The notes beneath the pieces were generated by a model. That model was given only the letters and a program-made list of their open reading frames with translations. It did no database searches and was not told the DNA's origin. Positions 40,132 through 49,345 of a stretch of DNA of 55,173 bases are shown here, in pieces. Every line of letters starts with the position of its first letter. Positions within the stretch are counted from its first letter, which is position 1. The stretch is from positions 1 through 55,173 of the IMG/VR virus record IMGVR_UViG_3300034095_000182; one strand, given 5' to 3'. This DNA is from a virus. The position numbers were made by a program, and so were the translations under genes.

Positions 40132-41274
40132 ATGGGCCAATTCAAACCTATGGTCAAGATGATGACCACCGAGCCTTCAGTTGAATTGAAACTGAAGAAG
40201 GGTGGCTCCGTCAAATCGATGACCAAAATGAAGTCCGGTGGCAGTGGCTCCGGTCACAAGAAGATGGCTGACGGTGGTGGTGCGATGAGCGCCATCATGG
40301 GCACGCCTGCTCTTGTTGGTCGTCCTGCTGTCAATGCGCCTGTACGCACCCCCGGCAAGCCTCCGATGGCTCAACGCCGCAAGGCAATGGCCCCGAAGGC
40401 TAAGATGCCCGCAACCCCGATGATGAAGAAGGGTGGCGAGACTGAGAAGGAACACAAGGCTGAGATGTCGAAGATGAAGGGTCTTGAAAAAGAACTGAAG
40501 TCTCACGAGTCCAAGCCTGCCAGCAAAGGCCATAAAGGTCTGAAGACTGGTGGTGTTGCCAACGGTCAGGGTGGCTACAAAAAAGGTGGCGCAACCAAGA
40601 AGTACGCCAAAGGCGGAATCATCAACACCGAGAATCAAGGTGGCGCTTATCGCAACACCAAGATGCACACCGCTGAATACACTGGCAAGACCAGTGGAAC
40701 TACTGGCGGCGTGAAAGAAGGCAACGCAGGCGGTTATAAGACTGGCGGCGTAGCACTCGGCAATGGCGGTGGTTACAAGATGGGCGGTAAGGCAAAAAAA
40801 GCCTTCGCGGCGGGGGGAACTGTTGATAGCGGCCACCCCGTCGCAATGCCCCAAGGCCGCAAAAAACCGTCGACGCCCGTAAGCATCAATCAACTCGCTG
40901 GTACCTTCAAAAAGGGTGGCTCTGTTACCCCGGCGCAAGGTGGCTTGCAGAAGATGTTCGCAAAGGAAAACGCCCCGGCCATGAAAGCGGCCAAAGCGCA
41001 ATCCAACGAGGTCTACAGCAAGTACGGCAAGATGAAGATGGCGAAAGGTGGCGAAGTTGAGGATATGTCCAAAGGTGCATATGACCGTCATTACGCTCTT
41101 GAGAAAGAGGAGAATGAGGCCATGAGAAATGCAGTGATGGGCATTCCTAAGCGCATGATGGAAGGAGTCAAGGGTCTATTCGGGCCTAAGAATCCAAAAG
41201 GCGCCGAGAGTGTGACCAAGACCGAAAAGTCTGTAACAGTCACACCTGCTAAAAAGCGCGGTGGTCGTTGTTGA
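40132..41274 (+). CDS. Highly basic Gly-Gly-repeat protein
   Basis: A 380-residue protein from ATG 40132, which has GAGGAGG seven bases upstream. The longer TTG frame is not used. It is extremely Lys- and Gly-rich. Units such as KKGGSV, KSGGSG, KTGGVANGQGGYKKGG and KTGGVALGNGGGYKMGG repeat through it. No hydrophobic core is visible. It may bind DNA or capsid interior. C-terminal end is KKRGGRC. Related Gly-Gly units occur in other virion proteins here. A UUCG hairpin follows. Confidence 0.75.
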   Translation: MGQFKPMVKMMTTEPSVELKLKKGGSVKSMTKMKSGGSGSGHKKMADGGGAMSAIMGTPALVGRPAVNAPVRTPGKPPMAQRRKAMAPKAKMPATPMMKKGGETEKEHKAEMSKMKGLEKELKSHESKPASKGHKGLKTGGVANGQGGYKKGGATKKYAKGGIINTENQGGAYRNTKMHTAEYTGKTSGTTGGVKEGNAGGYKTGGVALGNGGGYKMGGKAKKAFAAGGTVDSGHPVAMPQGRKKPSTPVSINQLAGTFKKGGSVTPAQGGLQKMFAKENAPAMKAAKAQSNEVYSKYGKMKMAKGGEVEDMSKGAYDRHYALEKEENEAMRNAVMGIPKRMMEGVKGLFGPKNPKGAESVTKTEKSVTVTPAKKRGGRC

Positions 41275-41282
41275 AAACGAGT

Positions 41283-41298
41283 GGGGGCTTCGGCCCCC
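41283..41298 (+). repeat. Intergenic GC hairpin (UUCG loop)
   Basis: GGGGGC-TTCG-GCCCCC, a perfect 6-bp stem, nine bases after the stop. No T-tract. Confidence 0.75.
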
Positions 41299-41319
41299 GC
41301 TTCTAATTGGGGATAGGAC

Positions 41320-41622
41320 ATGAAGGTACAGACCGTATCAAAGACTGGCGTTGGTTCCAGCGATGCTTTGGTGATGAATACCAACATCAGCCCGTTTAAT
41401 GTCGGGTTTGGTGTTCTTGTGACTGGCACGGTTGACTACACCGTTCAGCACACTTTTGATGACCCGGCAGTGGGTTTTACGACTTGGTTCTCGCATCCCA
41501 GCGTGGCTGGTGAGACAACCAATCAGGACGGCAACTATGCCTTCCCGGTGACTGGCGTCAAGGTTCTGGTGAACTCTGGCACTGGCACTGCAACCATGAA
41601 ACTGGTTCAGGCGGGCATCTAA
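41320..41622 (+). CDS. Putative virion structural protein
   Basis: A 100-residue beta-rich protein (MKVQTVSKTGVGSSDALVMN; GVLVTGTVDYTVQHTFDDP; VLVNSGTGTATMKLVQAGI). This is a jelly-roll-like pattern I recall in podovirus head/tail clusters. It overlaps the next start by one base (TAATG). Confidence 0.72.
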   Translation: MKVQTVSKTGVGSSDALVMNTNISPFNVGFGVLVTGTVDYTVQHTFDDPAVGFTTWFSHPSVAGETTNQDGNYAFPVTGVKVLVNSGTGTATMKLVQAGI

Positions 41623-41861
41623 TGGGAAAAGTAGGCTACGGCGGGGTCGCTGACCAAGCGAACACCAGCGATGGTTTTGCCTCCGATATTGGGGCGCAGA
41701 ACATTGTTGGCGGAACCGACTTTGGCCTAGATGTGGGTGACGGCGGTGTTGTCGATATGTACGGCGGGACGCCTGTGGCAACCTTTTATATCGCTGACGA
41801 AACTTCTCCCGGATATGTGCTTCAAGAGGACAACAGCAAAATTATTCTGGAGGCTTCGTAA
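41622..41861 (+). CDS. Small virion-cluster protein
   Basis: A 79-residue Gly/Asp-rich protein (YGGVADQANTSDGFASDIGA; VVDMYGGTPVATFYIADETS). It has no recognised domain. Overlaps on both sides couple it to neighbouring structural genes. Confidence 0.65.
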   Translation: MGKVGYGGVADQANTSDGFASDIGAQNIVGGTDFGLDVGDGGVVDMYGGTPVATFYIADETSPGYVLQEDNSKIILEAS

Positions 41862-42445
41862 TGGCTGATCAAAAAATCTCGGCAATGCCCTCAGCGGCAA
41901 CGCTGACTGGCGCAGAACTTATCCCGCTCGTTCAGAGCGGCGCTAATGTCAAAGTAACGCTCGATGTTCTGCGTTCTTATGACAACGCATACGGCGGCTT
42001 CAGTGATAGCACAGATCAAACTGGCAGTGTTTCTGCCGGGACTGTGATGACATTCAACACCGTTGATGTTGCAGATGGCATCACGCTGGTAAGTAGCAGT
42101 CAGATCACCGTACCAAACACAGGCAAATACAGCCTGCAATTCAGTTCGCAGTTTAAGAACACAAACAATGCCCAAGAAGATGTGACCGTGTGGTTGCGCA
42201 TCAACGGCGTTGATCTTGCAAACTCTGCAACTCAATACACGATCCCAGCCCGCAAAAGCGCTGGAATTTTTGGATATGGCGTGGCGTCGCTGACATTCTT
42301 GTTGGACTTGACCGCAAACGACTATGTTGAAATTTTGTGGATTCCAACCAATACGACCGTGACGATGGAGCATCTGCCTGCCAGCGTGACGCCCGCATAC
42401 CCGGCCATTCCTTCTGTCATTGCAACAGTGTCGCAGGTGGCCTAA
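41861..42445 (+). CDS. Putative structural protein with C1q/TNF-like jelly roll
   Basis: A 194-residue protein. The first 45 residues (KISAMPSAATLTGAELIPLV) are an N-terminal module common to phage fibre and appendage proteins. The remaining 150 are a beta-sandwich (TVMTFNTVDVADGITLVSSS; ITVPNTGKYSLQFSSQFKN; DYVEILWIPTNTTVTME) in the style of C1q/TNF jelly rolls. It may form a trimeric appendage. The opening resembles that of the fibre at 44277. Confidence 0.75.
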   Translation: MADQKISAMPSAATLTGAELIPLVQSGANVKVTLDVLRSYDNAYGGFSDSTDQTGSVSAGTVMTFNTVDVADGITLVSSSQITVPNTGKYSLQFSSQFKNTNNAQEDVTVWLRINGVDLANSATQYTIPARKSAGIFGYGVASLTFLLDLTANDYVEILWIPTNTTVTMEHLPASVTPAYPAIPSVIATVSQVA

Positions 42446-42853
42446 ATGCCAGCAAAGAGCAAGTCCCAGTTTCGCTTGATGAAGGCCGCAGAGAACAATC
42501 CTGCGTTTGCCAAAAAAGTCGGTATCAGCAAGTCGACTGCGGCTGAGTTTACTTCGTCAAATACTGGCAAGAAGGCTTACGCAAAACTCCCGGAGAACAA
42601 GGCCAAGGGCGGTGTGTCTTTGGCTGTTGGTCGTGGTGAGAAACTTCCGACCGATAAAGGTGCTGGTCTTACAGCGAAGGGTCGGGCAAAATATAACCGT
42701 GAGACTGGGAGCAATTTGAAGGCTCCGCAACCTCAAGGTGGGTCGCGCAAGGATTCGTTTTGTGCGCGAATGTCAGGTGTAGTAGAACATTCAAAAGGGG
42801 ACGCGGAACGCGCCAAAGCATCGCTAAAGCGTTGGAAGTGCCCCGGATGGTAA
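42446..42853 (+). CDS. DUF6321-like basic protein
   Basis: A 135-residue basic protein. KSQFRLMKAAENNPAFAKKV, then LTAKGRAKYNRETGSNLKAP and SFCARMSGVVEHSKGDAERA are conserved in phage proteins with this domain. The family function is unknown to me. It probably contacts DNA because of its charge. It starts directly at the previous stop. Confidence 0.78.
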   Translation: MPAKSKSQFRLMKAAENNPAFAKKVGISKSTAAEFTSSNTGKKAYAKLPENKAKGGVSLAVGRGEKLPTDKGAGLTAKGRAKYNRETGSNLKAPQPQGGSRKDSFCARMSGVVEHSKGDAERAKASLKRWKCPGW

Positions 42854-42862
42854 AGGACAGTT

Positions 42863-43936
42863 ATGGCTTATTCGGGAACCATCGGCGAGACCGTCATCAA
42901 TGTTCAGACATTGATTGATCACGGTGCGCGTCGTTGCGGAAAACTCGCTGAAGAATTAACCTCAGAACAGCAACTGTCTGCTCGGCAGTCGTTGTTTTTT
43001 CTGCTTTCCCATCTAGGCAACAAAGGCATCAATTACTGGGCCATCAACAAAAAGGTCTTCGGTCTGAAGGCTGATCAGTACATCTACACGATGCCATTGG
43101 GTTGCATCGATGTGCTGAATGTGCTGTATCGCACAATGAACCGCCCATCGGGTGATTACACCTCGTCCGCAGGCGGCGTTGTCGCAAATGTGTACGACAG
43201 TGACATTGACACTTGGTGCCAGCAGTCTTCTGCCAACGGCAACATCTCTGTGTTCTACGGCACCAACAATCCCATCTACGCTGGCTCTATCGGCATCCTG
43301 CCTTACATCTCTGGTGGTGGCTCGGCTTTGTGGTCGATCATCTTTGAATACAGCGTTGACGGCATCACATGGAACACGCTCGATGACTTGGGCGAGATCG
43401 CTGTGTCTGACAACCAATGGGTGTGGACAGACATCGATCCGGGCCAGAGCGTGATGTATTACCGCGTCCGTGCCTACAACGGCACCACGCTGGCTTTGCG
43501 CGAACTTTTCATCGGCAACAACAGCCGCGAGATTCAGATGTCACGCTTGAACCGCGATGACTACACCAACCTGCCAAACAAGAACTTCACGGCCAATCAG
43601 CCCTATCAGTTCTGGTTTGACCGCACCATCCCTCAGCCAACTGTCTATCTGTGGCCTACGCCTTCTGATCCGTTCATTCAAATGACCGTGTGGTATCAGC
43701 GGCAGATCATGGATGTTGGCGCACTGACTGACGAACTTGAGATTCCTCAGCGCTGGTATGAGGCCATCCAATTCATGCTTGCGCACCGCATGGCTTTAGA
43801 GTTGCCGCAAGTGGCGGCTGATCGCATTGGCTATCTTGAGAAGATGGCCGACAAGTACCTCTTTGAGGCCGAGCAAGAAGAGCGCGACAAGTCACCAATC
43901 TACTGGGCGCCGAACATCTCGGTGTACACACGATAA
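42863..43936 (+). CDS. Head-tail adaptor-like protein with inserted beta domain
   Basis: A 357-residue protein. The N-terminal helices (QTLIDHGARRCGKLAEELTS; RQSLFFLLSHLGNKGINYWA) and the C-terminal part (QFWFDRTIPQPTVYLWPTPS; RWYEAIQFMLAHRMALEL) match gp4/gp11-like podoviral adaptors, which join portal and tail. Residues about 110-215 (ISVFYGTNNPIYAGS; FEYSVDGITWNTLDDLG; VMYYRVRAYNGTTLALRELF) form an inserted fibronectin- or galactose-binding-like beta domain. A second adaptor-like gene is at 53698. Confidence 0.72.
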   Translation: MAYSGTIGETVINVQTLIDHGARRCGKLAEELTSEQQLSARQSLFFLLSHLGNKGINYWAINKKVFGLKADQYIYTMPLGCIDVLNVLYRTMNRPSGDYTSSAGGVVANVYDSDIDTWCQQSSANGNISVFYGTNNPIYAGSIGILPYISGGGSALWSIIFEYSVDGITWNTLDDLGEIAVSDNQWVWTDIDPGQSVMYYRVRAYNGTTLALRELFIGNNSREIQMSRLNRDDYTNLPNKNFTANQPYQFWFDRTIPQPTVYLWPTPSDPFIQMTVWYQRQIMDVGALTDELEIPQRWYEAIQFMLAHRMALELPQVAADRIGYLEKMADKYLFEAEQEERDKSPIYWAPNISVYTR

Positions 43937-44277
43937 TGCCAATTTTCCTCGACACTCGCGGCTTATCTTCTGTCGCCATCGCTGTGTGCGATAGGTGCAA
44001 GATGAAGCGCACCTTTGTGTCGTTGCAGGCCGACCCGAACTTCCCGGGTCTTCGTGTTTGCGATCAGGGTTGCAAGGATGAGTTTGACCCATATCGCTTG
44101 CCCGCACGCAAAACCGAGCGCATCAACCTGCGCTTTCCACGCCCCGATGAGAGTGTTGCCGTCGATCCGGATGCACTGCTCACGAATGGCCCGAATAACT
44201 TTGAGATTACGACCGAAGGGAATACGGACACTCCGGAAAACAACGGCAATCTCGACAACATCGCACCGAGTCCCTAA
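43936..44277 (+). CDS. Zinc-ribbon-type phage protein
   Basis: A 113-residue protein. CDRCKMKRTFVSL and GLRVCDQGCKDEFDPYRLP supply two Cys pairs of a zinc ribbon, followed by a disordered acidic tail. I recall this type between adaptor and fibre genes in related phages. It overlaps both neighbours by one base (TAATG). Function unknown. Confidence 0.78.
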   Translation: MPIFLDTRGLSSVAIAVCDRCKMKRTFVSLQADPNFPGLRVCDQGCKDEFDPYRLPARKTERINLRFPRPDESVAVDPDALLTNGPNNFEITTEGNTDTPENNGNLDNIAPSP

Positions 44278-47186
44278 TGGCACAAGTACAGATTACTCAA
44301 TTACCAGCCGCCGGGGCCATTACTGGCTCTGAGTTGGTGCCTATTGTCCAGAATGGCGTTACCGTCCGCACCACGACGGGCGCGATTGCCGCGTCTCCGT
44401 CGCAGACTCAGACCTTCTTGACCCTAAATCAGGAGCCTTCGCTTCCAAATTCGCGTCGTTTGTCTGGTGGGACTGGCATTGGTTTGGTCGACAACGGCGC
44501 CCAAAGCACGCTCCAGATTACTTTGAACGGCACTTCTGGCTCGTTGGAGACCGCTGGCACCGGGATCATTGCAAAAAACTCGGCCAGCACGGTTGTAAAC
44601 CGCACCTTGACAGCCACTGGGGCTGGTTTTGGCATCACCAACGGCGATGGCGTCTCTGGAAACCCTACTTTTGGCCTGACCGGACTACCTCTGGCCCTTG
44701 CCAACACCTCCGGCACCGGAATGCTGGCGGTTGTGGGCGGAACAGTCATTGCTGGCCGTCAAATTTACGGCACAGCCAACCAAATTACGGTCGCTAACGG
44801 CAACGGATCAAATGATCCGACCATTTCGATCACAGACAACCCGAACATCCCCGGTACTGGGGCCATGCGGGTGCCTATTGGCACATCTGCCGAGCAACCA
44901 GTGGGCACAAACGGCCAAGTGCGTTATGACACCACCTTGGGCGGCTTCTACGGCTACTCAGCAGGCTCTTGGCGCCAGTTTTCTCTGGCTGGTGGGGTTA
45001 CCCTCATCAACACCGGAACGGGTCTCACAGGTGGCCCTATCACGGCCACAGGCACCATTTCGATTGCCAATACGGCTGTCACTGCTGGAACCTACGGTTC
45101 CTCGACTCAGGTGGGTCAATTCATCGTCAATGCGCAAGGCCAACTGACCTCCGCAACCAATGTGACCATCACACCGTCGTCGATTGGCGCCATTTCGGCT
45201 GTCAACGGCACAACGGCTGAAATTGACTCGTTGCAGGTCGGAACTGTCGTCACTTTGAGTCTGCCGACCAACATGACCTTCACGGGCAAGACTGTGACGG
45301 GCGGCACCTTTGTTACGCCCAACATTGCCACGATTGTCAACACCGGAACGCTGACGCTCCCGACCAGCACCGACACCTTGGTGGGTCGCGCTACGGCTGA
45401 CACGCTCACCAACAAGACAATGAGCGGCGCCAGCAACACTTTCACAAACTTGCCAAACAGTGCGCTGACCAACAACTCAGTGACCTACAACGGCGTAAAT
45501 GTGGCGCTTGGTGCCTCTGGAACCATTGCGGCCAACACCACGAACACCCTGACCATTGGTACAGGCTTGAGCGGCGGCTCGTTCAACGGCTCTTCGCCGA
45601 TCACGATTGCCATCGATTCGACCGTGGTGACTTTGACTGGCACCCAGACTTTGTCCAACAAGACGCTTACAGCGCCCGTCATTGCAACGATTGTCAACAC
45701 TGGCACCCTTACCCTGCCCACAAGCACTGACACGCTTGTAGGCCGCGCTACGACCGATACGCTGACCAATAAGACCATCGACGGCGCCACAAACACGCTT
45801 CAGAACATTCCGAACGCGGCTTTGTCCAACTCGTCGATCACTATTGGTACGACCAATATTGCGTTGGGCGCGACCAGCCTTACTCTGGCTGGCGTCACAT
45901 CGATTGACCTCACGCAGAACCCGACGACGGCTTTGCAGGCCGCAACCAAACAGTATGTGGATACGCTGGTGTCTTCTGGCATCACCTATCACTCCCCGGT
46001 CAAGTACGAGGTGCCAAACAGCACTGGCAACCTGAACGCGACCTACAACAATGGAACCGCAGGTGTTGGCGCAACTTTGACCAATGCAGGCACTTTGGCC
46101 GCTTTTGCGCCGGACGGCCCAACTGCATCGCCGGGTGATCGCATCCTTATTTACAACCAGACCAATGCGTTTGAAAACGGCGTCTACACCGTCACAGTGG
46201 TTGGCGATGGCTCTACCGCTTGGGTGTTGACCCGCGCAACTGATGCAGACACCTACTCTCTCAAGAGTCCAAACGGCTTGGGTGAGGGCGACGCATTCTT
46301 CATTCAAAGCGGTAACACTGGCGCTGGCGAGACTTATGTCTGCAACACGCAGGGCGTGATCACCTTTGGTACGACCGCGATCAACTTTGTTCAAGTTTCT
46401 GCTTCGCAGGTTTACTCTGCTGGCACTGGCCTAAGCCTGACCGGAACACAGTTCTCGATTGCAAACACTGCTGTGACCGCAAGCACTTATGGCTCTGCAT
46501 CGCAGGTGCCTGTGTTTGCCGTGAACGCTCAAGGTCAGTTGACCAGCGTCACCAACACATTAATTTCGATTAACGGCAACCAGATCACTTCTGGCACCGT
46601 TGGCTCTTCGTACATCAGCGGCTCCTACACTGGCATCACTGGTGTTGGAACCCTGACTGCTGGTACTTGGAACGCCACAACGATTGATCCTGCCTACGGC
46701 GGAACCGGGGTGACCAGTTACGCCAATGGCGACCTGCTTTATGCCACTGGCCCAGCCACGCTGTCTAAATTGACGATTGGCACGGCTACCCAAATTCTGA
46801 CATCAACCGGGTCTGCTCCTCAGTGGAGTGCGCCTTCTTCTTTGATTGTTGGAACCGCTACCGCTCTTGCTGGTGGTGTTGCTGGTGATCTGCCATATCA
46901 AACCGCATCCGGGGTGACAGGCTTCTTGACTCTTGGAACCGCTGGCTATGTGCTGGTGGCCGGAGCAAGCGCACCAACTTATGTGGCTCAATCAACCTTG
47001 TCTGTTGGGTCGGCTACAACCGCAACAACTTCAACAAATCTTGCTGGCGGTGCGGCAAGCCAAATACCGTATCAAACAGGAGCCGGGACGACTGCTTTCC
47101 TTGCCAACGGCACGGCTGGTCAAGTGCTTGTCTCTCAAGGCGCAAGCGCACCACAATGGCAAGGAATATCTGGAGGAACTTTCTAA
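44277..47186 (+). CDS. Large repeat-rich tail fibre protein
   Basis: A 969-residue Thr/Gly/Ala/Asn-rich fibre. The N-terminal module AQVQITQLPAAGAITGSELV matches other fibre openings here. Two 48-residue repeats (codons at 45324-45467 and 45681-45824) contain LPTSTDTLVGRAT.DTLTNKT. The C-terminal part has GGAASQIPYQTGAGTTAFLA units found in phage fibres. It has no obvious catalytic site. Probably the main side fibre or an adhesin stalk. Confidence 0.82.
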   Translation: MAQVQITQLPAAGAITGSELVPIVQNGVTVRTTTGAIAASPSQTQTFLTLNQEPSLPNSRRLSGGTGIGLVDNGAQSTLQITLNGTSGSLETAGTGIIAKNSASTVVNRTLTATGAGFGITNGDGVSGNPTFGLTGLPLALANTSGTGMLAVVGGTVIAGRQIYGTANQITVANGNGSNDPTISITDNPNIPGTGAMRVPIGTSAEQPVGTNGQVRYDTTLGGFYGYSAGSWRQFSLAGGVTLINTGTGLTGGPITATGTISIANTAVTAGTYGSSTQVGQFIVNAQGQLTSATNVTITPSSIGAISAVNGTTAEIDSLQVGTVVTLSLPTNMTFTGKTVTGGTFVTPNIATIVNTGTLTLPTSTDTLVGRATADTLTNKTMSGASNTFTNLPNSALTNNSVTYNGVNVALGASGTIAANTTNTLTIGTGLSGGSFNGSSPITIAIDSTVVTLTGTQTLSNKTLTAPVIATIVNTGTLTLPTSTDTLVGRATTDTLTNKTIDGATNTLQNIPNAALSNSSITIGTTNIALGATSLTLAGVTSIDLTQNPTTALQAATKQYVDTLVSSGITYHSPVKYEVPNSTGNLNATYNNGTAGVGATLTNAGTLAAFAPDGPTASPGDRILIYNQTNAFENGVYTVTVVGDGSTAWVLTRATDADTYSLKSPNGLGEGDAFFIQSGNTGAGETYVCNTQGVITFGTTAINFVQVSASQVYSAGTGLSLTGTQFSIANTAVTASTYGSASQVPVFAVNAQGQLTSVTNTLISINGNQITSGTVGSSYISGSYTGITGVGTLTAGTWNATTIDPAYGGTGVTSYANGDLLYATGPATLSKLTIGTATQILTSTGSAPQWSAPSSLIVGTATALAGGVAGDLPYQTASGVTGFLTLGTAGYVLVAGASAPTYVAQSTLSVGSATTATTSTNLAGGAASQIPYQTGAGTTAFLANGTAGQVLVSQGASAPQWQGISGGTF
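45324..45824. repeat. Two 144-bp coding repeats in the fibre gene
   Basis: 45324-45467 and 45681-45824 encode closely similar 48-residue units (IATIVNTGTLTLPTSTDTLV...). The DNA differs largely at third codon positions, so the duplication is old or under protein-level selection. Confidence 0.85.
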
Positions 47187-48227
47187 ATGGCACAAAGCGG
47201 CTACACCCCAATTCAGTTGTACTTCAGTACGACTCCAAGTGCGGTTCCGACTGCTGGCAACCTTGCTGACGGCGAACTTGCAATCAACATCGTCGATGGC
47301 AAGTTGTACTACAAGGACAATACCGGAACGGTTCGTCTTCTGGCTTCTCAGAGTGACCTGACGACGATCAGTTTTGGCACTACTGGCCTGACTCCATCGA
47401 CCGCTACTGGCGGCGCTGTAACCGTGGCCGGAACTCTGGTGGCTGGTAACGGCGGTACGGGAATCAACTCGTACAACGGCGGTGACATCCTTTACGCGAC
47501 TGGCTCGACAACTCTTGCTCGTCTTGGTATCGGCACAAACGGCCAGATCATCACATCCAACGGCACTGTGCCTCAGTGGACTTCTGGCTCGTCAATCTCT
47601 GTTGGCACGGCCACAAACCTTGCTGGTGGTTCTGCCGGGTCTCTGCCTTATCAATCCGGAGCAGGTGCAACAACCTTCTTGTCGATTGGTTCTGCAAACC
47701 GTGTTTTGACCTCGACTGGCTCTGCCCCTCAGTGGTCGACCGATCTGTCGATTGGCGCCCTGACTGCATCGAGCGACTCCGCTTTTACATCGACCGGGGC
47801 TTTGACAATCAGCAAGGGTACGACAGCACAGCGGCCCGGATCGGCTGTCAGCGGTATGTTCCGCTTCAATACATCAGACAGCGCTTTTGAGGGCTACAAC
47901 GGTTCTGCTTGGACTTCTGTCGGCGGCATCACGCTTGCAAACGATACGACCACTGCATCCAACCTGTATATGCTCTTTAGCGCGTCTACAAGCGGTGCGG
48001 TTTCAACGCAGTATGTGTCTTCGACCAAACTGCTTTATCGTCCTTCTGACGGTCAATTGACTGCGCCGGAGATGTACGCAAGCAATGGTGTATTGACTCA
48101 TGCTAATCAGGTGACTTCAAATTACACTGTTCCAACAAATGCAAATGTGATTACTGTTGGCCCGTGGACTGTTGCATCCGGCGCATCGTTCACGCTTCCA
48201 TCTGGAAGCCGTCAGGTATTGCTATAA
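47187..48227 (+). CDS. Tail fibre protein
   Basis: A 346-residue protein. The opening (YTPIQLYFSTTPSAVPTAGN; LADGELAINIVDGKLYYKDN) is a classic phage fibre N-terminus. Middle repeats (LAGGSAGSLPYQSGAGATTF; SANRVLTSTGSAPQWS) resemble those of the preceding fibre. Near the end GTTAQRPGSAVSGMFRFNTS is the shared module seen at the start of the next Gly-rich proteins. A fibre with a knob-like C-terminus is likely. Confidence 0.82.
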   Translation: MAQSGYTPIQLYFSTTPSAVPTAGNLADGELAINIVDGKLYYKDNTGTVRLLASQSDLTTISFGTTGLTPSTATGGAVTVAGTLVAGNGGTGINSYNGGDILYATGSTTLARLGIGTNGQIITSNGTVPQWTSGSSISVGTATNLAGGSAGSLPYQSGAGATTFLSIGSANRVLTSTGSAPQWSTDLSIGALTASSDSAFTSTGALTISKGTTAQRPGSAVSGMFRFNTSDSAFEGYNGSAWTSVGGITLANDTTTASNLYMLFSASTSGAVSTQYVSSTKLLYRPSDGQLTAPEMYASNGVLTHANQVTSNYTVPTNANVITVGPWTVASGASFTLPSGSRQVLL

Positions 48228-48239
48228 GAGGAAAAGAAC

Positions 48240-49331
48240 ATGAGTGAAATTCGAGCAGGCACTACGACCACAACGGCGCTGACTTCAACTGGCGACACGA
48301 CGGGTAATCTCGTTCTGACGCCAGATTCCGGTATTGCAACAATTAACGGAACTGGTGCGCTTACGATTGCAAAAGGCACAACCGCGCAACGCCCCGGCTC
48401 TCCGGTTACTGGTATGCAACGATTCAACACTACACTTGGTTATCCGGAGTGGTATGACGGCGCAACTTGGCAAGCAATTCAGCAGTCAGTATATGCTATT
48501 GATTATCTGGTGGTTGCGGGTGGCGGCGGCGGTGGTGGAGCAGGGCCAGCAAACGCCGGAGGCGGCGGCGGCGGAGCAGGAGGCTATATTGCCTCGTCAT
48601 ACTCATCAGTTCTACAGGGCACTTCTTACTCAATCACAATTGGGGCTGGCGGCGCTGGCGGAAACTCATCAAACGACAATAAAACATCTGTTTCTGGGTC
48701 AAATTCTTCTTTGATAGGAACAGGAATTAGCCAAACTGCGATTGGCGGAGGTTCTGCTCCAAACAGTAACAACACTTATAACGGCGCCGACAGAAATGGT
48801 GGTTCTGGCGCCGGAGGCTCTGGTAACCCAAATTCATCGACAGGTTTCCCGGGTTCAGGAACTTCGGGCCAAGGCAACTCTGGAGGAACATCTGACTACG
48901 CCACAAATTATGGTGGCGGCGGGGGAGGTGGTGCTGGCGCCGTCGGGGGAAATGCAACTTCTACAACAGCGGGAAATGGCGGAAATGGCCTAGATTGGCA
49001 ATCTCTTGGAACCTTTTACGCTGGTGGTGGCGGCGGTGGTTTATACAATTCTTCGTCATATTCTTCCGGAGGGTCGGGTGGCGGCGGTGCTGGTAGCGGA
49101 AATAACACTGGTTCTGCCGCTCCTTCAGGCACAGCGAACAGAGGTGGTGGCGGAGGAGGTAATGCAGGAGCGGCTGGCGGCGGTGGTGGCGGAAACGCCG
49201 GGGGCGCGGGCGGCTCCGGTATCGTAATCATTCGCTACGCAGGTTCTCAGCGTGGCACGGGAGGCACAGTGACCTCTGTTGGCGGCTACACCTACCACAC
49301 CTTCACAACCAGTGGCACCTACACGGCATAA
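48240..49331 (+). CDS. Glycine-rich fibre/adhesin, paralogue 1
   Basis: A 363-residue protein. Residues 1-80 hold the fibre module (TAQRPGSPVTGMQRFNTT; YPEWYDGATWQA). Residues 85-330 are strongly glycine-rich (GGGGGGAGG patterns with Asn and Ser), as in PG-II-type tip adhesins of T4-like phages such as S16 gp38. The conserved end is GSGIVIIRYAGSQRGTGGTV then YHTFTTSGTYTA. It is the first of three tandem paralogues of about 360 residues and likely binds the host surface. Confidence 0.8.
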   Translation: MSEIRAGTTTTTALTSTGDTTGNLVLTPDSGIATINGTGALTIAKGTTAQRPGSPVTGMQRFNTTLGYPEWYDGATWQAIQQSVYAIDYLVVAGGGGGGGAGPANAGGGGGGAGGYIASSYSSVLQGTSYSITIGAGGAGGNSSNDNKTSVSGSNSSLIGTGISQTAIGGGSAPNSNNTYNGADRNGGSGAGGSGNPNSSTGFPGSGTSGQGNSGGTSDYATNYGGGGGGGAGAVGGNATSTTAGNGGNGLDWQSLGTFYAGGGGGGLYNSSSYSSGGSGGGGAGSGNNTGSAAPSGTANRGGGGGGNAGAAGGGGGGNAGGAGGSGIVIIRYAGSQRGTGGTVTSVGGYTYHTFTTSGTYTA

Positions 49332-49345
49332 GAGGGAAAAAGAAT

